NCBI GenBank assembly: GCA_020050685.1
Contig: JAGVKG010000013.1
Location: 1 to 64,000, forward strand
Direction: 5' to 3'
Length of the DNA stretch: 64,000 nucleotides
Origin: Candidatus Obscuribacterales bacterium
GTDB lineage: Bacteria; Cyanobacteriota; Vampirovibrionia; Obscuribacterales; Obscuribacteraceae
Part shown: positions 23,890-31,439 of the stretch, in pieces
How the letters are laid out: the number at the start of each line of letters is the position of its first letter
Position numbering within the stretch: the stretch's first letter is position 1
Notes under the pieces: generated by a model
What the model was told of the DNA's origin: nothing
Seen by the model: only the letters and a program-made list of their open reading frames with translations
Database searches by the model: none
Position numbers and translations under genes: made by a program

Positions 23890-26511
23890 TTACCGCCCGT
23901 CAGCCCAGTGAATCAGACCGGTCTCAATTGGTGAGCCGAGCTCATCATGTTGCGGAAGCACTCTGACCGTAAAGCCATGACGCCCTGATTTGAAATAACG
24001 GATCGCTCCCGAGAACAAACAAGCTTGTCCATCATTTTGTTCACTCAATACCATTGGAATTACTTCGCCTTGCGAAATATTGCCATGTGAATCAATTGGA
24101 CCGTGGAAAATCTGCACAGCGACATCATCCGGACGCAAATTGCCCAAGTGGACACGGGCCCGCACGCGCATATCGTCACCGACTTGCACTTGTTCCAAGT
24201 TAGCTGCTTCAATAGATTCGATTTTCAATTCACGCCAGTGACCGGATAGCTCTTGCTTCCAGGTAGAAAGCTGCTTAGCCTTATTGGCCGAATCAGCAAG
24301 AAATTCGTTGTAGCGATCGGAGGCGGGGAAATAAGCGCGCGTTGCGTAATCTCTCACCATGCGATTGATATCGAACTCCGGACAAATGTGCAGCATCGCT
24401 TGCTTCATACGCTGAATCCAAGCGCGCGGCAGGCCGTCCTTGTCCCGGTCATAAAAAAGTGGTACCACTTCTTTTTCTAGAAGTTCATAAATGGCATTCG
24501 ATTCCACTTTGTCCTGATATTCAACATCAGCATAAACTTCACCGTGTCCAATTGCCCAACCGGCGTGTGGCTCGTATGCTTCGTCCCACCAACCGTCCAA
24601 GATGGACATATTGATCGCACCATTGAAAGCTGCCTTCATACCGGACGTGCCGCAGGCTTCTAAAAATCGGCGCGGTGTATTCAACCAAACATCTACTCCG
24701 GTTACCAACCAGCGTGCCACATTGATATCGTAATTCTCAATGAAAACAAATCGGCGGCGCACATCTTCATTGCGGCAGAAATGTACAATTTGGCGTATCA
24801 GTTCTTTAGCTGGCGTATCTTCCGGATGCGCCTTGCCAGCCATGATAATTTGCACTGGCCGATCTTTATTATTGAGAATTGCACTCAGCCGTTCGATATC
24901 ATTCAAGAGCAAAGTACCGCGCTTGTATGTAGCAAATCGCCGCGAAAATCCAATCGTCAGGGCTTCCGGATCAAGAATCTCGGCTGCTTCTTTCAGTTCC
25001 GAGGGCAAGGCACCACGCGCTTCTATTTGCTGCCTTAAGCGCTTGCGGCAAAAGGCAATTAGTCTTTGTCTTCTGCGATCTGAAATTCGCCAAAGTTCTT
25101 CATCGGGAATATCTTCCACCCGCTTCCAAATATTTAGTTCTTCTACGTTTTCCGACCATCTCGGACCAATGTAACGATCGTACAAATCTTTCATTTCTTC
25201 CGATATCCAAGAACGAGCATGGATACCATTGGTAATGTGCGTGATTGGTACTTCTTCTTCCGGCACACCACGCCAAACATTGCCAAAAAGCTTGCGCGAA
25301 ACATAACCATGCAAACGTGAAACCGCATTGGTGCGTGACGACAATTTCAAAGCTAAGTTAGCCATGGAAAATGGCTCGGTGTGATCGGCGGGATTAGCCC
25401 GGCCCAAACCGAGGAATTCATCGCGATGCAATCCCAGTCCTCGATAATATTCGCCCAGATATTTTTCCATTAGATCGGGCGAGAATTTATCAATACCAGC
25501 AGGCACTGCTGTATGTGTCGTAAACACATTGCCACAAAATGCTGCTTCTTTGGCTTGAGCAAAATTCAATCCGTGCTCTTGCATAAGCATGCGAATCCGC
25601 TCAAGGGCAAGAAAGGCCGAGTGCCCTTCGTTCATATGACAAACGGCCGGCCTAATGCCGAGCGCTTCCAAAGCCCGCATGCCACCAATACCAAGCACCA
25701 TTTCTTGTTGAATGCGAATTTCCGGATCGCCGTGATAAAGAGCATCGGTAATATCTTGATCGGTTTTGGAATTCTGGGAAATATTGGTATCAAGCAAGTA
25801 AAGATGCACACGACCAACTTGCGCCAGCCAGACTTGGGCATAAACTTTCCGCCCTGGGAAATCCAAGGAAATTAACAGCCGTTCGCCTGCACTATTTTTG
25901 ACGGGCAAAATTGGCATATTGTAAAAGTCGTTGATTGGGTAACGTTCTTGTTGCCAACCATCGGGATTAAGGTATTGCTGGAAATAACCTTCCTGATAAG
26001 CAATACCAACTCCCACCAAAGGCAGACCTTGGTCGGACGCCGCCTTAATATGGTCGCCGGCCAAAATACCCAAACCACCAGAATAAACAGCCAAGCATTC
26101 GGTCAGACCAAATTCAGCAGAAAAATATGCAATCGTGCCTTGCTTCGAGCGTTTGCCATGTTTTAAATACCAAGTGTTTTCACTTTTCTGATAACCGCGA
26201 AATTTGAGAACTATGCGATTGGCATGCGCAAGGAACGCTTCGTCCTTAGCCGCCTCATTCAATCTTTCTTGGCTAATTATGCCGAGCATTAATGCCGGAT
26301 TGTGGCCCGTCTCCTCCCACAAATCACGATCAAGCCGGCGAAACAAATTGATTGCCTGATGATCCCAAGTCCAACGCAAGTTATAAGCAAGCTCACGCAA
26401 ACCGGCAAGCTCCGGTGGCAAAAACGGCACAACTTCAAAAGTACGAATCGGCTTCAACGACTTACCCTCATATATTCCTATTTCAGATTGTCCCACGAAG
26501 CTACTAAGCAT
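23890..26511 (-). CDS. glgP: Alpha-glucan (glycogen/maltodextrin) phosphorylase, DUF3417-type
   Basis: The 873-aa GT35 enzyme starts with a DUF3417 domain (ELAGLRELAYNLRWTWDHQA) and belongs to the group of shorter, Thermus/actinobacterial-type phosphorylases rather than the E. coli GlgP type. The PLP-lysine region is GTSGMKAAFNGA followed by LDGWWDEAYE. Catalytic strand motifs AYFSAEFGLTECL and CHMNEGHSAFLALE are intact. It releases glucose-1-phosphate from alpha-1,4-glucans, so the cell stores or imports glycogen-like polymer. No other glycogen gene is adjacent. Confidence 0.94.
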   Translation of the reverse strand: MLSSFVGQSEIGIYEGKSLKPIRTFEVVPFLPPELAGLRELAYNLRWTWDHQAINLFRRLDRDLWEETGHNPALMLGIISQERLNEAAKDEAFLAHANRIVLKFRGYQKSENTWYLKHGKRSKQGTIAYFSAEFGLTECLAVYSGGLGILAGDHIKAASDQGLPLVGVGIAYQEGYFQQYLNPDGWQQERYPINDFYNMPILPVKNSAGERLLISLDFPGRKVYAQVWLAQVGRVHLYLLDTNISQNSKTDQDITDALYHGDPEIRIQQEMVLGIGGMRALEALGIRPAVCHMNEGHSAFLALERIRMLMQEHGLNFAQAKEAAFCGNVFTTHTAVPAGIDKFSPDLMEKYLGEYYRGLGLHRDEFLGLGRANPADHTEPFSMANLALKLSSRTNAVSRLHGYVSRKLFGNVWRGVPEEEVPITHITNGIHARSWISEEMKDLYDRYIGPRWSENVEELNIWKRVEDIPDEELWRISDRRRQRLIAFCRKRLRQQIEARGALPSELKEAAEILDPEALTIGFSRRFATYKRGTLLLNDIERLSAILNNKDRPVQIIMAGKAHPEDTPAKELIRQIVHFCRNEDVRRRFVFIENYDINVARWLVTGVDVWLNTPRRFLEACGTSGMKAAFNGAINMSILDGWWDEAYEPHAGWAIGHGEVYADVEYQDKVESNAIYELLEKEVVPLFYDRDKDGLPRAWIQRMKQAMLHICPEFDINRMVRDYATRAYFPASDRYNEFLADSANKAKQLSTWKQELSGHWRELKIESIEAANLEQVQVGDDMRVRARVHLGNLRPDDVAVQIFHGPIDSHGNISQGEVIPMVLSEQNDGQACLFSGAIRYFKSGRHGFTVRVLPQHDELGSPIETGLIHWADGR

Positions 26512-26626
26512 TCACGCAAAGAGAATTAAATTGCAGATGTAAGTGAGGAATTCCTCGCGCAGGCAGTCTCGAGAAGCACATAAATCTACTTTTCAAGAAG
26601 ATACTATGGTGGCAGGGAGACAATTC

Positions 26627-27115
26627 ATGACTGCACTGGAAGTGGGCGCGCAAGCACCACCGATTCAATTAAAAGGCGTAGACGGAAAGGTCTACGATCT
26701 AAGGGAGACTCTCAAGAGCACTCCTTGTGTCGTGCTTGCGTTTTTCAAAATTTCTTGCCCCGTCTGCCAATTTACCTTTCCATATTTAGAAAGATTGCAG
26801 CGTGGTTATGAGACACTCGAGCTCTGGGGCATGTCTCAAGACGATGTCGATGCCACCGGAAACTTCGCGCGTACGTATGGTTGTTCCTTTCCTATGCTTT
26901 TGGATGATCGATTGGAAACTACCGTCAACTTTGACTTAACAAATGTACCGTCCATTTTTCTGATTGGCGAGGATCTCAACATCAAGAAAAGCATTGTAGG
27001 TTTCATGAAATCCGATCTCGAGGATTTAGCGGCAAGCTTGGCCGAGCTTTTAAACGAAAAGCCAATCAAGCTATTTACCGAGGCCGATGAAGTGCCAGAA
27101 CTAAAACCTGGCTGA
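26627..27115 (+). CDS. Peroxiredoxin / thioredoxin-fold redoxin
   Basis: The 162-aa protein is an AhpC/TSA-Redoxin domain: VGAQAPPIQLKGVDGKVYDL, then FFKISCPVCQFTFPYLERL carrying a CPVC pair, and DLTNVPSIFLIG with the cis-Pro. The CxxC makes it look like a thioredoxin-like or TlpA/ResA-type reductase as well as an atypical peroxiredoxin (bacterioferritin comigratory type). There is no signal peptide. The ATG at 26627 follows AGGGAGA by 7 bases; upstream in-frame ATGs lack such a site. Confidence 0.82.
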   Translation: MTALEVGAQAPPIQLKGVDGKVYDLRETLKSTPCVVLAFFKISCPVCQFTFPYLERLQRGYETLELWGMSQDDVDATGNFARTYGCSFPMLLDDRLETTVNFDLTNVPSIFLIGEDLNIKKSIVGFMKSDLEDLAASLAELLNEKPIKLFTEADEVPELKPG

Positions 27116-27129
27116 GTGTCCAAACGTCC

Positions 27130-27145
27130 GGCTTAGGTTAAGCCG
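27130..27145 (+). other. Small hairpin after the redoxin gene
   Basis: CGGCTTA and TAAGCCG flank a 3-base loop a few bases after the stop codon. No T-run follows, so it is not a clear terminator. It lies just before repeat copy E. Confidence 0.35.
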
Positions 27146-27163
27146 AAAGGAAGTAGAAAAAGG

Positions 27164-27252
27164 ATATCTCAGCGAAACGTAGCATTGCGAGGAGCAATGC
27201 AGAGTGAAGCGGGACTACGCGCGGAGGAGCCGCAAGGCGACGGAGCGCATAT
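27164..27252 (+). repeat. Dispersed start-site repeat, copy E
   Basis: A full copy on the plus strand: CAGCGAAACGTA, a hairpin with arms GCATTGC/GCAATGC and loop GAGGA (27182-27200), GAGTGAAGCGGGACTACGCGCGGAGGAGC, and GGCGACGGAGCGCAT. GCGG-AGGAG-CCGC (27221-27233) is a second small hairpin with AGGAG as the loop. It ends 15 bases before the start of the DUF4149 gene. Confidence 0.85.
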
Positions 27253-27267
27253 AACAGGAGATTTAAA

Positions 27268-27786
27268 ATGGCAACCTCTGAAATGGCAATTTGGATCCGA
27301 AGACTAAGCATCGCCATTCGCTCAATTAGTCTTGCTCTTTTGTTTGGTGGTTCAATTGCGACAGTTGTGGCTGCCGTTACTTTGGTCAAGGCAGCAGAAG
27401 CAGCCGGTGTTCCAGTCATGGAAGCAGCCAGCAATAACGCGCCGGTCTTTATCGTTTTTGCCAAGATTGCTCTTGGTGCGGCCATCGCCCTACTTGCTGC
27501 AGAAGCGATGGACTTTGCTTTAGATCGCCGAACAACCAGACTGGCAATCATTCGCTATGGTGCAAGTTTCTTGGCAGTCGCAGCCACTATGGTTTTCTCG
27601 CTGGGCATAGTCCCTCCCATGGAAGCCTTGCGCCCCTACATGAAGACAGACGAGAAAGCACACCAGGCATTCAAGCAATTGCACGAAACCTCGCGCGCTG
27701 TTTTTTCTTTGACAATACTTTTTGCCCTCATATCAATGTTGGTTCCAGCCTTCGACGTGGAAGAAATAAAACAGATGGAGGACTAA
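27268..27786 (+). CDS. DUF4149 membrane protein
   Basis: The 172-aa protein has four membrane segments (about 16-37, 49-75 with a polar gap, 88-105 and 145-163) and matches the DUF4149/TMEM205-like pattern: RSISLALLFGGSIA at the start, an AR(T)-type loop, then FSLGIVPPMEALRP and an acidic/His loop DEKAHQAFKQLHETS. Function is unknown. CAGGAG 8 bases before the ATG is a good ribosome site. It is followed by the HD protein gene with only 3 bases between, so they form an operon. Confidence 0.8.
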   Translation: MATSEMAIWIRRLSIAIRSISLALLFGGSIATVVAAVTLVKAAEAAGVPVMEAASNNAPVFIVFAKIALGAAIALLAAEAMDFALDRRTTRLAIIRYGASFLAVAATMVFSLGIVPPMEALRPYMKTDEKAHQAFKQLHETSRAVFSLTILFALISMLVPAFDVEEIKQMED

Positions 27787-27789
27787 TAC

Positions 27790-29085
27790 ATGGCAAAGCG
27801 CACCTATCTGGATCCAATTCATCAGGACATCGTTCTTGACAGTGGCCGTCCATCAGAAAAATTGATCACGGACTTAATTGATACTCCGGAGTTTCAGCGC
27901 TTGCGCCGCGTTCACCAACTTGGTGTTTCTTACCTCACCTTCCAAGGCTCAGAACATTCTCGCTTCACCCATTCAGTTGGTGTCATGCATATAGCCTCAC
28001 GCATGTTTGCGCAATTGCATGAACAAAGGCTGGAGCTTGATCCTCATTGTCTGGAATACGAGAAAGCCTTGGTTATGGCAACAGCACTCTTACACGATAT
28101 TGGACATGGCCCTTATAGCCATGTCACGGAGCACATTCTTGGTTATGACCACGAAGATTGGTCTTGCAAAATTATTGCCGGTGATACCACGGTCACCCAG
28201 GTCTTAAACAATTTTGACAGCGGGCTGGCTGACAAAATCACAAGTATTCTCAAGAAGACTTATAAACCACATTATGTCTCGGACATCGTTTCCAGCCAAC
28301 TTGACTGCGATAGGTTTGACTATTTATTGCGCGACAGTTATATGACCGGTACCGCTTATGGTTTGTTTGCCCTCAACCGTATATTGGCCTCTTTGAAGAT
28401 TGACGAAGAGAACGATCGCATTGTCGTTTCCGGCGACAAAGGACAAACCTCGGTCGAGCATTATTTATTTGCTCGATATTCTATGTATGCCTCGGTGTAC
28501 TATCACAAGAAAAACCTTGCTTCCAAAGCACTTTTAGCCAAGTTGATGAAACGCGCCAAGTTATTAGGCTCAAAGATTTCCTTTATCGATGAGCCGACCG
28601 GCAAACTGATTTTAGGTGAACCACTTAAGGCGAGCGAATATTTGCAATTGGACGATGTGCAAATGACTTATCACATCAAACGCTGGATGTGCGATCCGGA
28701 TCCAATCTTGAGCGATCTGGCAGGGCGCTTGATCAATCGCCGTTTGTTTAAGGCTGTGCGATTAACGGCTGAATCACTTGCGCACGCAGACGAGCTGGAA
28801 GCTCAAGCAAAAGGGATTGTCGCCGAGCTTGGCCTAGATCCCGAATATTATGTTGCCACCGAATCGACTGGTATTCGACCGTACGATCTTTACAGTCCCG
28901 ATGCTGCTAATCCTCAATCAAACATCATGGTGCGCACCGATGATGGACAAATCAAAGAATTGTCTTCGCTCTCGCGCCCAGTCGAAGCCTTGATTAAAGG
29001 CAATTTCCGTTCCAAGTGGTTGATCTTTCCCGCTGAAGCTCAGGAGAAGATTAGGAAATTACAAGAACTGGCCGCAGTCAGCTGA
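27790..29085 (+). CDS. HD-domain phosphohydrolase, dGTPase/SAMHD1-like
   Basis: The 431-aa protein has the HD-domain metal motifs: an early Arg/His segment (RLRRVHQLGVSYLTFQGSEHSRFTHSVGVMH, split about 37-70), LLHDIGHGPYSH near 101-112 and SQLDCDRFDYLLRD near 172. This places it with YwfO-type dNTP triphosphohydrolases and SAMHD1-like enzymes, distinct from the E. coli Dgt type. Expected reaction: removal of triphosphate from dNTPs. GGAGG just before the start overlaps the end of the DUF4149 gene. Confidence 0.9.
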   Translation: MAKRTYLDPIHQDIVLDSGRPSEKLITDLIDTPEFQRLRRVHQLGVSYLTFQGSEHSRFTHSVGVMHIASRMFAQLHEQRLELDPHCLEYEKALVMATALLHDIGHGPYSHVTEHILGYDHEDWSCKIIAGDTTVTQVLNNFDSGLADKITSILKKTYKPHYVSDIVSSQLDCDRFDYLLRDSYMTGTAYGLFALNRILASLKIDEENDRIVVSGDKGQTSVEHYLFARYSMYASVYYHKKNLASKALLAKLMKRAKLLGSKISFIDEPTGKLILGEPLKASEYLQLDDVQMTYHIKRWMCDPDPILSDLAGRLINRRLFKAVRLTAESLAHADELEAQAKGIVAELGLDPEYYVATESTGIRPYDLYSPDAANPQSNIMVRTDDGQIKELSSLSRPVEALIKGNFRSKWLIFPAEAQEKIRKLQELAAVS

Positions 29086-29231
29086 TCTCAAGCCCGGATC
29101 TCAAGCCCTTCCCATGGGTTCCTTGCCAATGTCGATCCTTAAGCTTTGGATCACATTACAACCAACCGCGAGCTAAATTTGTTATCTTAGTAATTCCCTT
29201 CCGCAGACCTCTCCGCACAAAGGACTGACAA

Positions 29232-30725
29232 ATGTTTGACCTCTTGACCGATCGCTTTCAAGGACTAATCAAAGATGTCCGTGGTGAAGGCAAACTATCG
29301 GCAGAAAACATCGAAGAAGCAATCCGCGAAGTACGCAAGTCTTTGCTGGAAGCCGACGTTTCGCTCAAAGTCGTAAAGATATTCATTAGCCGCGTGCGGC
29401 AACGTGCCTTAGGTGTAGAAGTACTTGATTCCGTCACACCGGCACAGCAATTCATCAAAGTTGTTTATGATGAGCTTGTCGTCATCCTTGGTGGCGAAGC
29501 AGCAACCATTGATTTGAAGGGTGGCCCTTCGGTAATCATGCTTTTGGGATTGCAAGGCTCAGGTAAAACTACTGCTTGTGCCAAACTTGCACTCAAGTTG
29601 CGCAAAGATGGTCTCAAGCCATTAATGGTGGCATGCGATATTCAAAGACCGGCTGCGATTACTCAGCTAGAAACATTAGGCAAGCAAATTTCCATTCCTG
29701 TATTTACCTTGAGTGGCGTTTCAAGCGTCGTACAAATTGCGCAAGAAGCAATTGAGCACGCAAAACAAGAAGGGCTCAATCCAGTAATTCTGGATACGGC
29801 CGGTCGCTTGCAAGTCGATACTGATCTTATGGCCGAGCTGATGATTCTTGATCGCGGCTTGGAACCAAAAGAAAAAATTCTAGTTGTTGATGCAATGACC
29901 GGACAAGAAGCCGTCAACGTTGCCGAGACTTTCAACACCCAGTTGGATATTACTGGTGTCTTGTTATCAAAAGTTGATGGTGATGCGAGAGGTGGTGCTG
30001 CACTTTCCGTGCGTGAATCGGTAGGGAGACCAATCAAATTCATTAGCACCGGTGAAAAGTTGGACGCCCTGGAAGTTTTCTATCCGGACCGCATGGCCAG
30101 CCGCATTTTAGGCATGGGCGATGTGTTGAGCTTGGTCGAGAAAGCGCAAGAGACCATTGACGAAAAAGAAGCCGAACGCGTTGCCAAACAAATGATGGCC
30201 GGTGAATTCACACTGGAAATGTTCATCAATGCTCAGAAGATGATGAAGAAGATGGGCTCACTGAAAGACATCATGAAGATGATGGGCATGGGCAACATGC
30301 TCGGACTATCGTCAGACAAACAAGACGAGATTGCCAACCATGGTGAAGCCATGTTCAATCTCTACGAAACCGCTATCAATTCCATGACGCCTGATGAAAG
30401 AAAACGCCCGGAAATCATTACCATGAGCCGCCGTCGTCGCATCGCCCATGGCTCAGGACTTCAGGATAATGAAGTAGGCAAAATGTTAAATGAATTTGAG
30501 CAAATGCGGCAAATGTTCGGACAAATGAATAAAATGCTTGGCATGGGAGGCGCAGGTCTCTTTGGACAAATGGCAGGCCAAGGCGGAAAAGCGCTTGGTA
30601 TGCCGGGTTTACCGCCCAATTTTGCACCAGGCTCTCCGTTGCCAAAACTACCTAAACCACCCCAAGGGTTATCTCTCAAGGGTCCCGGTGGCGGGTACTA
30701 TCGCAAGAAGGGTAAGCGGAATTGA
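29232..30725 (+). CDS. ffh: Signal recognition particle GTPase Ffh (SRP54)
   Basis: The 497-aa protein has the N domain (1-90), the G domain with G1 GLQGSGKTT near 105, VACDIQRPAAI, DTAGRLQVD, and the KVDGDARGGAA motif, then a Met-rich M domain (residues ~330-470: MMKKMGSLKDIMKMMGMG) that binds 4.5S RNA and signal peptides. The tail ends in KKKGKRN-like basic residues. AAAGGA 9 bases before the ATG gives the start. No 4.5S RNA gene was recognised in this window. It leads the rpsP and khpA genes. Confidence 0.97.
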   Translation: MFDLLTDRFQGLIKDVRGEGKLSAENIEEAIREVRKSLLEADVSLKVVKIFISRVRQRALGVEVLDSVTPAQQFIKVVYDELVVILGGEAATIDLKGGPSVIMLLGLQGSGKTTACAKLALKLRKDGLKPLMVACDIQRPAAITQLETLGKQISIPVFTLSGVSSVVQIAQEAIEHAKQEGLNPVILDTAGRLQVDTDLMAELMILDRGLEPKEKILVVDAMTGQEAVNVAETFNTQLDITGVLLSKVDGDARGGAALSVRESVGRPIKFISTGEKLDALEVFYPDRMASRILGMGDVLSLVEKAQETIDEKEAERVAKQMMAGEFTLEMFINAQKMMKKMGSLKDIMKMMGMGNMLGLSSDKQDEIANHGEAMFNLYETAINSMTPDERKRPEIITMSRRRRIAHGSGLQDNEVGKMLNEFEQMRQMFGQMNKMLGMGGAGLFGQMAGQGGKALGMPGLPPNFAPGSPLPKLPKPPQGLSLKGPGGGYYRKKGKRN

Positions 30726-30799
30726 TGCCAAGCTCTGCTAAAATAAGCATCCCATATATATATGTATGATTTTTGTATGATTCAAATGAGGAAATTTTC

Positions 30800-31030
30800 G
30801 TGGTAAAGATCAGGCTCAAGCGTGTTGGAGCAAAAAAGGCACCTATTTATCGTATTATCGTTACCGATAGTCGCAATCGACGCGATGGCATGCCTATTGA
30901 AGAAGTTGGGCTATATAATCCAAAGACAAAGGAACTAAAGCTTAACAAGGAAGCAGTAGAAAAATGGATGAAAAACGGCGCTCAGGCTTCCGAAACAGTC
31001 GCAAGCCTTATCAGAAAGGCCGCTTCGTAA
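30800..31030 (+). CDS. rpsP: 30S ribosomal protein S16
   Basis: The 76-aa product reads [20 protein letters not shown] at the N-terminus, the standard S16 start. The GTG at 30800 lies about 6 bases after GAGGAA, so the longer frame from 30773 is rejected. Length is normal (about 80 aa). Downstream the khpA frame overlaps its 3' end. The usual partners rimM and trmD are absent here. Confidence 0.95.
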   Translation: MVKIRLKRVGAKKAPIYRIIVTDSRNRRDGMPIEEVGLYNPKTKELKLNKEAVEKWMKNGAQASETVASLIRKAAS

Positions 31031-31311
31031 ACCGCAGACCACCCGGTCCGTCCGGACCCCCGAGCGACTCTGAAGCCGCTGAAGATTTGGCTGAGTTTGT
31101 CATCAAAATCCTGGCTCGTGAACACGAAACAGTGCAGATTGAAAGATCGAGCACCGAGCCGGGTCATTCCCATTTAACTGTCTCTTGCGATCCCACATTG
31201 ACGGGACGAATCATCGGCAAGGGTGGCAAGACCATTAGCGCCCTAAGACTCCTGGTCCGTTCCGTTGCCAGTCGCTTGAATCGCAAGATTGATATCGAAA
31301 TCACATCCTAG
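30964..31311 (+). CDS. khpA: KH-domain RNA-binding protein KhpA (YlqC)
   Basis: The C-terminal ~75 residues are the KhpA KH domain: [16 protein letters not shown], then [18 protein letters not shown] with the GxxG loop (GKGG) and the final IDIEI strand. It binds RNA, usually with KhpB/Jag, to control cell elongation in other bacteria. The open frame from ATG 30964 runs 67 bases into rpsP and adds a basic, Pro/Arg-rich extension. A shorter start at TTG 31087 would give just the domain. I cannot choose firmly. Confidence 0.85.
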   Translation: MDEKRRSGFRNSRKPYQKGRFVNRRPPGPSGPPSDSEAAEDLAEFVIKILAREHETVQIERSSTEPGHSHLTVSCDPTLTGRIIGKGGKTISALRLLVRSVASRLNRKIDIEITS

Positions 31312-31395
31312 CAATCGCAGTTGGCTGTTACTTTTTTGCAAACTGCGTATTTTCTGCATAGCCATTTCTTGAAATCATCCTTTAAAATGATGGGG

Positions 31396-31417
31396 TTGTC
31401 GCTAAATTTAGCGACAA
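31396..31417. promoter_or_regulatory. 22-bp perfect palindrome upstream of bcsA
   Basis: TTGTCGCTAAA is directly followed by its reverse complement. It lies about 20-60 bases before the possible bcsA starts and after khpA. It could be a terminator for ffh-rpsP-khpA (TTT follows), or an operator for the cellulose genes. A shorter relative, TTGTCGCGACAA, lies at 3123-3134. Confidence 0.5.
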
Positions 31418-31439
31418 TTTATCACTCGGGCGAAGTATT

